A program made the translations under genes and the position numbers. Shown here piece by piece: positions 23,599 to 35,015 of a stretch of 64,000 nt of DNA; positions within the stretch are counted from its first letter, which is position 1; each line of letters opens with the position of its first letter. Where the stretch lies: contig OY751493.1 of assembly GCA_963565915.1 (NCBI GenBank), positions 4,712,001-4,776,000 of the forward strand. Reading direction: 5' to 3'. The notes under the pieces are model-generated. The model was not told the origin of the DNA, did no database searches, and was given only the letters and a program-made list of their open reading frames with translations. The DNA is from Entoloma clypeatum. Its lineage: Eukaryota; Basidiomycota; Agaricomycetes; Agaricales; Entolomataceae.

Positions 23599-24412
23599 TC
23601 ACGTGACAGTCGGAGTCGTGCCCCGGGCACTACTCCAGCAGGACCCGGAACGCGACCCGCCGCGCGATCCAGAGTGCGATCCAGCACGCGACTTGGTCGA
23701 TCTATGGCCCGCATACGGATGGTAGCCCATCGCCGGCGATGCAGGAGGAAAATCACCACTCGCGAAAGACGAAACTGAAGATGGACGCGAGTGAGTCCTG
23801 TACCCAGGTTCTGCCCCCGGACTGGAGTGGCTCCAGTTTGACTGCCGGTAAAGCTCAAAGCGCCCGCTCCTGGGGGCATCATACTCTCCCTTCGTATCAT
23901 CAAAATCGCTCATGCCCATGTCCCTCGGACTTCCTCCACTCCTACTGACTCTACGCCCCTTAAACCTCCCATCTGCATAACCCTCGTTCGCATCGATCCG
24001 ATTATGCTCTGCATTTCCCACTGCATGCGTCTGCATGTGCATGGTGACTATCCAAGAACTTGAACCACTTCTGGCACTGCGGGCACACATACGTCAAGTT
24101 GCGCTCCGTGTCGTGCCTTCTCAGATGCAGCTTCAGATGCTTCACCCCCTTGAACATCCTCGCACATGAAAACACAGGGCACACAAACGCTTTTGTCTTC
24201 ATACCCAGCGATGGGATTTCCTCGTAGACGGACTGCGGCTGCGCACCAACCTCAGCAAATGTCATTACGTTGTGGCCTGCTGGCGTCCCTGGCGTCGTGG
24301 TAGACGGCGACAGCGAGTATGCATGCAGATGTATCGACTCTTGGCTTCTCGTCTGATATCCTTGTCCTCTCCACATCGTATCAGGCGTCGCCGATAACCC
24401 CCGAGTCGGCAT
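23599..24412 (-). pseudogene. C2H2 zinc-finger gene with a frameshift in the second finger
   Basis: On the minus strand a frame from about 24412 encodes RSQESIHLHAYSLSPSTTTP and the finger VCPVFSCARMFKGVKHLKLH followed by LRRHDTERN. The second finger starts as YVCPQCQKWFK and is then interrupted. At about 24045-24055 the frame must shift (two bases missing or one extra) to continue with TMHMQTHAVGN and the Ser/Arg-rich tail to the stop at 23599. No intron fits the shift. Similar tails recur in the degenerate copy at 33.7 kb. It could be a real pseudogene or a single sequence error. The beginning of the gene (about 24412-24600, MNEDEVHHWQEAYQPQHEQG in another frame) is also unresolved. Confidence 0.5.
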
Positions 24413-24672
24413 CTGTGGTCGTGGCCCTCGTAATAGTACCCCCCACCTCTCTTAACTGCTGGGGCCGCGGAGAGTCTTCCAAATCCATCCCTTTTGGCAT
24501 CCATTCCCTGCTCGTGCTGAGGCTGGTATGCCTCCTGCCAATGATGCACTTCGTCCTCGTTCATCGTCCCTCGAAGCCTTCCCCTTCCTCTCCCTTTCAA
24601 ACTGTTACGCTGGTGTCCCTTCTGTCCATGAGCCGTTCATCCTGACCTCCGACATTGCTACTTCTCCAGCTT

Positions 24673-24957
24673 TTAATCCATACGAGCGAGCAGATCTGTG
24701 ATGCATGTTCCTCCAATGTGTTGGCTTGAGTGGCTGGAGGCGGTTGACGAGCCAGCGAGCCACCTTCCGATGCACCAGAACAGACTACGACCACAGCTGA
24801 AGACGTGGGGATGATCAATTGGGTTGGTCCTACTTCTCTCAACGATAGGCATACTTGGTTCCGATGGGTGGATATGGAACATGTTGACTGTGCCGTGATA
24901 CTCTCCGAAGGAACCGCCGTGAACTTGCGTCTCGCTTGCCTTCTCGAAGAAAGACAT
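24673..24957 (-). CDS. Short ORF with an agaricomycete-type HGGxF N-terminal motif
   Basis: An ATG at 24957 opens a 94-codon minus-strand frame beginning MSFFEKASETQVHGGSFGEY, then HGTVNMFHIHPSEP. This kind of start resembles the N-termini of many agaricomycete proteins (NACHT- and F-box-type genes). The motif recurs as MPVFEEAIDTHIHRGSFEDH at 34186-34275, also upstream of zinc-finger sequence. The frame may be the first exon of a longer gene. Function unknown. Confidence 0.4.
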   Translation of the reverse strand: MSFFEKASETQVHGGSFGEYHGTVNMFHIHPSEPSMPIVERSRTNPIDHPHVFSCGRSLFWCIGRWLAGSSTASSHSSQHIGGTCITDLLARMD

Positions 24958-25130
24958 AATGATCGGATTCCAGCTGGAGGTTGAATGATAATTTCCACGG
25001 CGTTTGAGTTGAGTCGAGAAACGATTTGCAGTAGGGATTGCCAGTGGGCGGTGGTGATGGGAGGACCGTCTTGGAAGCCACCTGGAAGGACGCAATGTTC
25101 CCCGAGCAAGCTTGCACGATGCACCTGTTC

Positions 25131-26584
25131 ACAGCATTAATGAAGCATTACTTGATACAGTTGACCACGACCCTTCATTCTGGAAACCGTACATGCTGGA
25201 GATACGTGTTCAAGTTTTCGGATTTCATTCGCTTTCTCCATCCCTGTCACGGTTTGATTCCATATGTTCGCGTCGCAGTGCGCGGAGCGTTGAAAGCGCA
25301 ACGATAATGATCTGAAGTAGCCATTCTTCGAGCCGTCATCAGCGGAATGTTATCACCATCAAAGGTACGTTGCCCCGAAGAGAAGCAGCGCTTCAGGGCA
25401 GGATCTGATCAAGTTCGGATTGCCGTTCAAATGCATCGTGTGCTGTTCAATCCAGCCTGTCGACCCTCAGGTTTCTCATGGCACCGTCTATCATGATCAT
25501 CTACAACGGCTTTTGAGTCAGTGTGAATGATATGAATGGAGTGTTTCAACTTGCTATGTTGGCTGAGGTCGCTGTTTTGTCCACCGACTTTTCAGTACGT
25601 CTCGTCTCGATGCAATCTTTGAGAGAGAACTTGACGGGGGACGGGGAGCATGGTAGGGGCATTGTCGTGAAACCCACCACAATTGTATATGCGACGAAAG
25701 TCGGAACTAGAGAACCAAAGAGTGTCAGAAGTTGATAAACCTTGGCCGAAGAAAGAAAGGGCTCGTGATCGACAAGATATCGATGCTCATATCGAGAATC
25801 CGAAGCGGCAAGTGCACGCGTTTGCCACTGCCTGCGTCTACACGGCTTCATCCTGGCGGCAATGTGATTTCGAAAGGGCCAAGCCCTAGGTAGCAATTAT
25901 AAAGAAATTTTTTTCTTACCGGCTGATTTACCGCGGTGCCACTGAACTTGCGGTAAGGAGCGTGTAGAATCGGAATCAAAAAAAATAAAAAAATCGGAGG
26001 TTCTCATGGGAGCGTCGTGTCGACCTTGGCGTGCCAGTAAACAGATCACCACGCCCTACACTTTCTAAGTTTGCCACAACAAACTGAGGACACGGTGGGA
26101 TTCCTTTTGTAAGGATTACAGTTGATGGGACAGCATGATCGCGCTTGGCGTGAAAGCTTTTCCCGCTTTAGGAGGTTTTCGTGGAGAGAGAATCGGACAT
26201 CACGAGGCTGGAAGGATGGGGCGATGGGAAGGAGGTTCGACGGTTTGAAGACGAGGACGTAAGCGACTGGGCGAATAGACACCCCGGGTCATCGCATGAA
26301 GGCACCTTCTTAGTACGTCTACACTCCCTGACGAAGAGCGAGCACGGAGAGAATCTAGCGGGCGCGGGAGGGCGAGGTGGTTCGTTCCAGCAAGCGAGAG
26401 ATGTAGAATGGAATGGAAAGATAGATATCACGAGAGCAAAGGGAGCAAAGGCGTAGTTTGAGGGGGATCAAAAATCGCAGAAGGTTCGATCTCGCTGCTC
26501 ATGCATCCATGTGGACATCGCCACACTCCGGCTCATGGCGTTAAGAATACACATCAACGTCCAACACTGCTTCCCACCAGCAGG
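25131..26584. other. 1.45-kb gap, no gene supported
   Basis: Several short frames exist on both strands but none shows a recognisable protein or a consistent exon chain. The last 150 bases should be the promoter of the PBP-domain gene. Confidence 0.45.
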
Positions 26585-27819
26585 ATGCACCTCACTCGCA
26601 CTCTCATCTCCTCCATTGCTTTCTGCGCCGCAAGCACCTTCGCCGCTGCAAACATCAGCGAACATCTACCAGCCGGGGTATACGACTATGGATACACCAA
26701 CGCCAGCACGATCAGGCTCCGAATCGCCAATGGCGGTGCCGGACAATCAGGGCTGATCGGCGCATGGGCGGACGCGTTCATCCAGCATTGCGTGGAAGAT
26801 CGGGGGTATCAGCCATTCCAGGTAAGCATGCGTTGCGGATTTTACGGCACTTGCGGTTTGCACGGTGCCATGTATGCGAGCATCCCATGGACGCGAACCG
26901 TTTCCACAGGTCGGTTGGTACCTCGGAGACACTACTCAGAGTCTGGCGTTTCTGGCGAGCGGCTCCGTGGACGTCGCTGTAACGTATAATCCGGCGGCTG
27001 AAGATCAGTCGCTTCGCAGTCAAGCTGCTGTTCAACGGGTATATGGCTTCCGTGTATGCTCTTTGCTTGTGGCTTTCAGGCGCGAGACAATAGGACTCCC
27101 ATTCAGGACCACTTTTTGCTGGTAGGTCCCAAGTCCAACCCGGCAGGACTTGACAAGGACGAAGACGACATCTTGACGATGTTCAACAAGATCGTCAGTG
27201 TTGGCAATGCCGACGTCGCGGTTCGTCGCTCGATCCCCTCTCGATCCCCTCCAGAAACGAGACTGCTGACATTTGCTTCCTTTTCAGATGCCCCCAGCCG
27301 ACCGCCCTGTGACGCGTTTCCTCTCCCGGTTCGATAAGAGCGCCACCAACATCAAGGAATCTGAACTCTTCATAACGATCGGACAGGTACTTCACTCCTC
27401 TTCGCCTTGAAGAGAGATAGTAAAACGCTTTCCAACAGGTACCTTGGGCCCTTGATTGCCCCAAATGGTACCACCAATACCCACATTTTCCCCTCCAAGC
27501 CCTGGCTGGCGCCTCGCTCCTCGCCGGATACACGCTCACCGATCGCGGCACGTGGTTGTCGTCCCCCACCAGCATCACCGACGGTCTCCAGATAGTCAAG
27601 GCCGGATCGGACGACGCAACGGACCCGCTGCTGAACCCGGCACATGTGCTTCTGGGAGCGAAAGCGGATCCGGCGCAAAAGGACGTTTGGCAGTCGTTCA
27701 TGAGCTGGGTTGTCAGCCCCGACGGAGGACAGCAGGTTATTGCCGAGTTTGAGAAATCTGGGCAGATTTTGTACAGCGAGGCGCCGTGTACCGACTCCGA
27801 CGTCTTGTGTACGGCATAG
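26585..27819 (+). CDS. Secreted periplasmic-binding-protein-like (PBP domain, TupA-like) protein
   Basis: Exons 26585-26821, 26910-27038, 27080-27220, 27288-27386 and 27439-27819 join to 328 residues. A signal peptide (LISSIAFCAASTFAAA) is followed by one ligand-binding domain of the type seen in bacterial tungstate/anion ABC binding proteins. Visible pieces are GGAGQSGLIGAWADAFIQHC, GSVDVAVTYNPAAEDQS, DHFLLVGPKSNPAGL, TWLSSPTSITDGLQIVKAGS, LLNPAHVLLG and SWVVSPDGGQQVIAEFEKSG. Fungi lack the matching ABC importer, so this secreted form may bind an oxyanion or small ligand outside the cell. That role is inference. Exon 5 begins with a GTACCTTGG that could be mistaken for a donor. Some fungal family members are annotated simply as PBP domain proteins. 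Confidence 0.82.
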
Positions 27820-28540
27820 TAAAACTTGTCGAATGTTTCAGCACCGCTCTCCCGACGCCAAAAAAAAAGTGGGACGTACTGATTGAACTGCTTACCTCTT
27901 GCGCACATCATCGACAACCTTTGGAGGCCCATGATGGATTCATGGTAGTACTGATCTCAGGAGAGGAACCAAAGACGATTGGACATAACGCTTGAGCCGG
28001 CCCTGAAGGAAGGCGTTGCTCTCCACCAGGGAAGAACACGAAGGTTTCACGCAGGCGGCCAACTTGAAGTTCCGTCACTTCGTTCTCGTATCTGTTTCTT
28101 GACGGTGCGGCGCGCACAACCTTGGCGTTGAAACCATTGACCACTGAGACTAGTGCCAGTGGCAACGCCAAATCTCCCACGATGCCGATTCCAGCTTCAC
28201 ACCAAATTGTTATCACAACCTGAAGGCCGCAGGGTGGGATACCTTTCCCTGACGCGCCTACTGGCGACCTTCGCTCTACTCAACTCACACGGTGACCTGG
28301 AGGCTGGTATCCCTTGGTTTCTCTCAGGCTGATGCCGACTTTCGTCGTTCTTTTGCCTCTGTAGCACATGTATCCTCAAGTTCTTCTCAGCAGCCAACAA
28401 TACGCCAAGGGTCTTTGATTAACGTACACAAGTTACAACTGCTATGGGTTCCAGGGTTCCCAGGCCGCCCGAAATATAGAGGGCAGTCTGGCGTCAGGCT
28501 ACTCAAACCGGTCCCTTCGACCTTCTCTTATTGTTCAAAG
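27820..28540. other. Intergenic, duplicated upstream region of protease P1
   Basis: No gene. Two blocks (about 28020-28090 and 28310-28420) are recognisably similar to about 30585-30690 and 30925-31020 upstream of protease P2, showing that the tandem duplication included the promoter region. Confidence 0.6.
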
Positions 28541-30332
28541 ATGTTCTCCGCCTCTCTGCTTTTGACCGCCCTTCTCGCCCTCGCCGTATCCGCCAATCCC
28601 ACCATCACCATCCACAACGCTCCGATTACTTTGCAACTCTCCCGCAGCCTGAACGCAACAAAAATCGGCAACCTCTACCAGAACGATTTAAACCGTGCTA
28701 GGGCCCTCAAGGCACATGGAACGGACAATGTGGCCAACGAGTTCTTCGGAACGACCGCGGTTAACCAAGGAGCTAGTTACGTCACAACGGTCGGTATCGG
28801 CAGTCCTCCGACGTCATGTAAGTGTCCCATACTTATCCAAGTCTGTGGAAAGGCGAAGCTCCTAATGATCTCTCCGTGACAAGACAATCTCATCGTCGAC
28901 ACCGGGAGGTCAGTAATATCCTCTGCGACCCCATCATAAAGCTGACTCCCGGTAAATAGCGGTTATACATGGGTCGGGGCAAGCAAGGGGTATGTCAAGA
29001 CAAGGTCAAGTGCCGTGACTGCTTGGAACGTTGTGCGTGATGATTCCCGCCATGCAATGTGTTACCGGTCTTGACTTGCCATCTCATCTGTAGTCTGTCG
29101 GCTACGGACCCAATGGGCACAAGGGTATGTCCTATCAGGGAATGCTACGCGCCGTCTTTGACAAAGTTATAAAGGCACTTTGTATACCGACACCGTCACC
29201 CTTGGCCCTGGGATTGTTGTCCAAAAACAACCGATTGGAGTCGTATGGACTGTTGGTCTTTTTTTTTTCGAATACGAAACTGTGCTGTATAAAGTCTGGT
29301 TTTCAGGCCGAAGGACCTCGTGGTGTTGACGGTGTTCTCGGGTGAGTACATACATCCTTGGAGATGGCAGTGTTCACTCGACCTTTGTCCGGGCCAGGCT
29401 GGGCCCCGCCAATTCCACGATTGACAGGGTCACTTCTGGTCCAAAGGTCCAGATCCCTACAATCACTGACAGCCTATTCGCCGCTCACGTGATCCGAGCA
29501 AATTCGATTGCCATCTCGTTCCAACCTGCCACCAAGTTAGGGGTTGTTAGTGGTCGGCTTTCATGGGGTAACTCTGGTGCTCTCCTCCGAAGTTGGTGTC
29601 CATTTCACCTTTCTCATTTCAGGTGCGGTCGAGAGTTCGAAGTTCAGCGGAAAGATCACTTACGTGTACGTTGACTTTCCACATCTCAGAGTATAGATAC
29701 TCACATTCCTACAGTCCGGTTACATCGACTTCCCCCGCGAGCAAATACTGGGGCATTACTCAGACAGTCGATTACGGAAATTTACTTGTGCGGCCCATCT
29801 TGTCAATCACCTCTGGAGTCGTCGATACTGGTACGTTCATCAGGAGTTGCAGTCGATCATTACACCGGCTAAATGTGTGCCCAGGCACAACTTTCCTCCT
29901 CATCGCATCGGACGCCTTTGACAGATACCAGGCACAAACCGGCGCTACCCTCGATCCCGTTACTAAACTTCTGACCATCTCCCCCGCCGGCTTCAAGAAA
30001 ATGAAGAGTCTCAGGTTCAAGATTGGTCCCGTGAGTTTTAACCCCACGTCTCCCTCTAGAGGAATCCGGTTTTCTGATTAGCCTTTTGGTCTCAGACTAA
30101 GTTCGAGTTCACAGCCAACGCCCAGATCTGGCCCCGCACACTGAACGCTGCCATCGGCGGCACTCCCGGCAAGATTTACCTCGTCGTCGCTGATATCGGA
30201 CACAAGTCTGGCCAGGGTTTCGACTTTATCAATGGACAAGTCTGGCTTCAGAGGTTTGATAGCGTGTATGACGCTACTAACAAACGTGTTGGTTTTGCGA
30301 ATTCACGTTTCACCTATGCGAAGACCAACTGA
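28541..30332 (+). CDS. Secreted aspartic protease, polyporopepsin type, copy P1
   Basis: Eleven exons (28541-28817, 28884-28908, 28960-29032, 29094-29124, 29175-29242, 29307-29341, 29398-29567, 29623-29665, 29715-29830, 29885-30030, 30096-30332) join to 406 residues. It has a signal peptide (MFSASLLLTALLALAVSANP), a propeptide with ITLQLSRSLNATKIGNLYQ, and a pepsin-fold (A1) enzyme. Both catalytic motifs are intact: LIVDTGSGYTWVGA and GVVDTGTTFLLIASDAF. Other family marks are TLYTDTVTLG, RGVDGVLGLGPA, PTITDSLFAAH, FEFTANAQIWPR and NGQVWLQRFDSVYDATNKRVG. It is likely an extracellular acid protease. It is the first of a tandem pair on this strand; a third copy lies inverted at 41.6 kb. All introns are GT-AG. 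Confidence 0.9.
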
Positions 30333-31127
30333 GAAGTGAAGCTGGTGGGAGCAAGAGAGGTGAATTGGATTATGGATAGATTGATTTGATTGAGCCCACA
30401 ATGATCCCACATCTCATTTCAGTAAGTTAGGACATCATGTAGATTGTTAGGAAGTCAGCTAAAGAGTGTGGAATACTTACAGTTACAGACAACCAATATC
30501 GCGATTGCTCAGTGCAAAATGTGAGATCTAGCCTTGAGAGTTCCGTCACATGAGGCCCCGATCAAAGTTAAGGCTCCGCCGCGAGCACCGGAAGAACACG
30601 AAGAGCGTGCAAGGTTCCATGCCAAGCGCCGTCACTACATTCTCGCATCTGTACTCGACAACGCAACACCGTGACGCGCAGCCTTGACTCGGACATTGAA
30701 ACGTTGATCATGACTACCAAGCACCCAATCTCCCACGGATACATTCTTTGATTCGGGCGGGCGGCGGCAGAACCATGCACCCGCTGCTTCTCAACATAAA
30801 CTCGTGTTCAGAGTGGGATGCCTCTCCATGAAGCGCCTTTTCTGTGGCCTATACGCAGGTCTTGACGAGTTTTGTCGTCAGGGAGCTGGACTGGCAACCG
30901 TCGCTCTGCCTTACTCACACCTGGTGCCTTTGGTTTCTCTGATGCCGACTTTCGTCGTTCTTTCGCGTCGTAGCATATGCATCCTCGAGTTCTTCTCGGC
31001 AGCCGACAATGCGCCAAGGGCTTCGATCTGACATACATAAGTGCTATACCTCCCCCACGTATGACGGGCGCAGTCTAGCGTCAGATTGCTCAAACCGGTT
31101 CCTTAGGCCTTCTCTTATTGTTCGAAC
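30333..31127. other. Intergenic between tandem proteases
   Basis: No gene. It contains the second copy of the upstream blocks described at 27820-28540, ending in a near-identical leader just before each start codon (CTTCTCTTATTGTTC). Confidence 0.55.
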
Positions 31128-32940
31128 ATGTTCTTCACCTCTCTGCTTTCGACTGTCTTTCTCGCCCTCGCCGTATCCGCCAATCCTGTTGTCACCATCC
31201 GCAATGCCCCGCTTACTCTGCAACTCTCTCGCAGCCTGAACATGACGAACATCGGCAATCTCTACCAGAACGATTTCAATCGTGCTCAGGCACTCAGAGC
31301 GCATGGAACGGAAGGTGTGGCGAACTCGTTCGCCAGCACGCCGGTGATCAACCGAGGCACTGAGTACACCGCGAGGGTTGGTGTCGGCAATCCTCCGACA
31401 CTATGTAAGCGCCAATCGAGCATCTGGGGAAGGATACACCCTTAACCATCTCTCCGTGAACAGACGATCTCGCCGTCGACACCGGGAGGTCAGTGATCTC
31501 TTCTGCGACCCCCTCATAAAGCTGACTCTCGGTAAATAGCGCTCATACATGGGTCGGAGCGGGCAAGAGATATGTCAAGACTCGGTCCAGCACCGCGACT
31601 GGGCGCAAAGTCGTATGTAATAAATCTCCCCATGGGCCCATGCAATGCCTTGGGACCGCTTCTTACCTGCCTTCTCATCTGTAGACTGCCAAATACTTAG
31701 TAGGAGGGTTCTCAGGTGTGTTCTATCCGGGAATGCTGCGCACCGTCCTTGAACAGGTTATGTATCAAGGTACTCTATATTTCGACACCATTACCCTTGC
31801 CTCTGGATTTGCCGTTCAGAGACAAGGGATCAGCGTTGCATTGACTGTTGGTCGTCTTTTTCGACTATATTGTTTGTATTGATCCTCCCTCCACCAGTCC
31901 CAAGGATCAAAAGGCGTCGACGGTGTTCTTGGGTGAGTAAAGATCCCTGGAAAACTCAGCGATCAAAACGTTCAGTCCCCCTCGTCTCTGTCAGGCTCGG
32001 CCCCGCTCATCTCACATTTGGAACTCTCAATCCCGGGCGCAGTGACACGATTCCTACAGTGACTGACGACCTCTTCGCCGCTCACATGATCCCGGAAAAC
32101 ATGGTTGCCATTTCGTTTCAACCTCTCACGGGCAAATCCACCTTCGACGGTCAGCTTACCTGGGGTCAGTCCAGGCATTTTGCTATGAAGTAGGAGTTTG
32201 ACATCTGCATACTCATTTTTAGGTGCGGTGGACAGATCAAAGTTCTGGGGAACCATCACCTATGTGTGCGTTGACTTTCATATCTTTTATAATCTTGGGA
32301 TAGACACGCTCAAATCCCTATAGTCCAATTACAACGGTTGCGCCCGCGAAAAATTTCTGGGGAATCATGCAGACGATCACCTATGGAAGGACCCCCATCT
32401 TGTCAAATGCCGTGGGACTGATGGACACCGGTGCGTCCCAGCCCTGTCCAGTCAACCATTACACCCGCCAAATGTGTGCCCAGGCACAAGCCTCCTCGCC
32501 ATCGCCTCCGACGCCTTTGCGAGATACAAGGCGGCGACGGGTGCTACTGGGCCCGATCCCGTTACTAAACTCCTGAACATCACCCCCGCCGGCTTCGCGA
32601 GAATGCAGAGCCTCTTCTTCAAGATCGGTCCTGTAAATGGGTTATCTCCCTCCGTAGGAACCCGATTTTTTTTTTCTGACCACACTTTTTCGTCCACTTG
32701 CAGACTACCTTTGAATTCACAGCCAATGCTCAGATCTGGCCCCGCAATCTCAACACTCACATCGGTGGTAGTCGCGGCAAGGTTTATATCATCGTCGCTG
32801 ATCTCGGACACAAGTCTGGCCAGGGTTTCGACTTCATCAATGGACAAGTCTGGCATCAGAGATTTTACAGCGTGTATGACACTACCAACAAACGTGTCGG
32901 TATCGCGAATTCGCCTTACGTCTATGCGAAGACCAACTGA
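31128..32940 (+). CDS. Secreted aspartic protease, polyporopepsin type, copy P2
   Basis: Eleven exons (31128-31404, 31464-31488, 31540-31612, 31685-31715, 31770-31837, 31897-31931, 31995-32164, 32223-32265, 32324-32430, 32484-32632, 32704-32940) encode 404 residues. Exon lengths match P1 except exons 9 and 10. It has a signal peptide and propeptide as in P1. Motif 1 is AVDTGSAHTWVGA and motif 2 is GLMDTGTSLLAIASDAF, so both catalytic Asp are present. Intron 5 (31838-31896) starts with GC instead of GT; any GT donor nearby breaks the frame. The same GC donor is found in P3. It is expected to be secreted and active. Confidence 0.9.
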
Positions 32941-33308
32941 GGAGTGAAGGTAAAGGTGAATTAGATAGATGTGCCTTTTGTGATATCATGTTTATATAAG
33001 TACGTTATAAAAGCAAGACTCCATGTGCCAGTCTTTCTCATGTCAGCGTGAATTGTGAAGAATTCCAAAGAACCCGCAAATACTGGCACAAAATTGATAG
33101 ATTGAACCGCAACGGTCTCACATCCCATTTCAGTATGCAGGGCTTGGCAATATTGTGCTTTTTAGTTCCACTCCGAGTCCCTCTGCTAAGATCCTGGTCG
33201 TGATAAGATTCCTGGGCCTGGGAACAGTCGGGTCCGAGTCTCGTCTGGTCTCTAGTACGATCGGTGCTACCGTGTTCGATGACGGAGCATGTAGCATCAT
33301 GATGGATA
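32941..33308. other. Convergent intergenic region
   Basis: It lies between the P2 stop and the stop of the minus-strand zinc-finger remnant. No gene seen. Confidence 0.5.
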
Positions 33309-33662
33309 TCATATAAACCTGAGGACGAAACAGAGGATACATACGCCGGAAGTGGAGCGATCACGCGTCAAATCGATACGTACTATCTCACCACGTCCTT
33401 CGGAGGAGGTAAGTACATGATCCTTATGTTCCTGCATATGCTGGCAGAGATCATGGTGCCGATTGAAATCGTTTCCGCAGTGTGGATAGGGACATAGATG
33501 CGCTGTACAGGAAATCATGTCTGATGAGATACGGCAAATGGAGGAGACAGATAAGGACATACGTTGTTCAACAGTATGTATAGCCTTGATGTGCCTTTTC
33601 AAATCCCGTTCCCGCGTAAATAGCCCGCCACACCCATCTATCTCGCACATGAACGTCTGCAT
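33309..33662 (-). pseudogene. Zinc-finger remnant, paralogue of the 22.7-kb gene
   Basis: Minus-strand exons 33563-33662 and 33309-33502 (intron 60 nt) encode FMCEIDGCGGLFTRERDLKR plus HIKAIH, and a complete second finger CPYPHCGNDFNRHHDLCQHM plus QEH. The order and the intron position match the gene at 22754-23368. After the fingers a 4-5 base insertion relative to that gene shifts the frame, so the conserved PPPKDGVR end is lost and an unrelated tail follows. Directly upstream (33675-33835) is a tail with GYHPYAGSRAGSYTRSRPGS, which belongs to the other zinc-finger gene at 23.6 kb. The locus looks like a deletion-fused copy of that two-gene block. Expression unknown. Confidence 0.5.
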
Positions 33663-34185
33663 GGAACGGGAGATCTAGGGCGGGGGAACCAGGACGGGAC
33701 CTGGTGTACGAGCCAGCGCGCGACCCAGCATATGGGTGGTAACCCCTGGCTGGCGATGTGGGGCTGGGCTCGTCGCTCGTGAAAGACGGAACCGACGATG
33801 GGTGCCAATGGGTTCTGTAGCCATTTTATGGAAAAGGGAATGCCGAGGGCCGGTCGCTTTGAACGGTGGGGGGCGTATGCTGCATTCCACGCACTGAAAG
33901 TCGGACTATTGGAGTCTGGGGTGGTTCCAATTGGGTACAAAGCCGTTCATGAGTTGGCGACAAGATTGATTGACATCTGAGAAACGGCGAAGTGCTGTTT
34001 CGCTTGTGGGTAGTGACTTGTCCCGCCTTCCAGGGTATGTATGGTCCATCATGTCTGCCCGCACGATGTGCCCCTCCTCCTGTAGCTCCATCTTGGACAA
34101 CTGAACATCGACATCACCTCCAAACCCGAACGAAGACACCCAATACTCCTCTTCCACTTCACCGTCCGGGCGAAACCACCCCGTA

Positions 34186-34275
34186 TCAACCGTGGAACGT
34201 GTTGACTGTGCCGTGATGGTCCTCGAAGGAACCGCGGTGAATATGCGTGTCAATTGCCTCCTCGAAAACTGGCAT
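34186..34275 (-). pseudogene. Second copy of the HGGxF-type N-terminal segment
   Basis: A 29-codon minus-strand frame reads MPVFEEAIDTHIHRGSFEDH then HGTVNTFHG, ending in a stop. It matches the start of the frame at 24673-24957 and holds the same relative place upstream of zinc-finger sequence. This supports a block duplication. Confidence 0.45.
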
Positions 34276-34410
34276 GGTCGGAGGCCAGCTGGAGGTTGAA
34301 CGACTAAATGTCAGATTGAATCCCGCAGAGTTTGAGCCGAGTTGAGATACTATCTGCAGTAGTAGGGAATGGGCGGTGGTGACTCTGGGGAGGACCGTCT
34401 TGGGAAGCAT

Positions 34411-35015
34411 CGCGGATGCAACAAGGCTTTATAACGCTTTGCACGGCATGGATGCACTTGATGAGAAGGACCCTTCATGCTTCAAGTTACTGTAGTACAG
34501 CTGCTACCGCATATTTGCAAGATCCGTTTGAGCATGTACTGTAGCAGTGAGACTGGCTGAGGGTCGAAACAAAGAGGGCCAAACAGAATGATGCGGTTGG
34601 GCTTGAGTACTTAGAGTCATCCACCGATCGTGGTTGTGGACTGCAAGCAATCTCCAGGTATTTTCCCCTCTTGCTTTCTGACGAAGGCGCTGAATGTTAG
34701 GTCACAGAAAAGTTATAAATCGAGTCCATATATCCTTCACATTTTTTCTGCGACGTTTAACCTGAATTCGAAGTCACTTACTTTCGGTCGTTGTCTGCAG
34801 GATATGTCCGGCCCAGTTTTTCCGTTCGAAGAAGAGAAATATATCCAGACCACGTTTCAGACGCATGATTGGTTGAAAGAATGTCGAGACGAGACAGGTA
34901 CTGTATGCAACAAATCTTCGTGCAGCCAAGGATAACCTTCTGCATAGTGAACCATTACGCCATGCAGTACATGAAGCAGGTGCGACAGAACCGCTCCAGA
35001 ACGCGCAAAATAGAC
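34411..35015. other. Gap before the F-box gene
   Basis: No separate gene is supported. A frame at 34803-34902 (MSGPVFPFEEEKYIQTTFQT) could be a first exon of the F-box gene, but it does not join in phase, so the gene start is left open. Confidence 0.35.
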
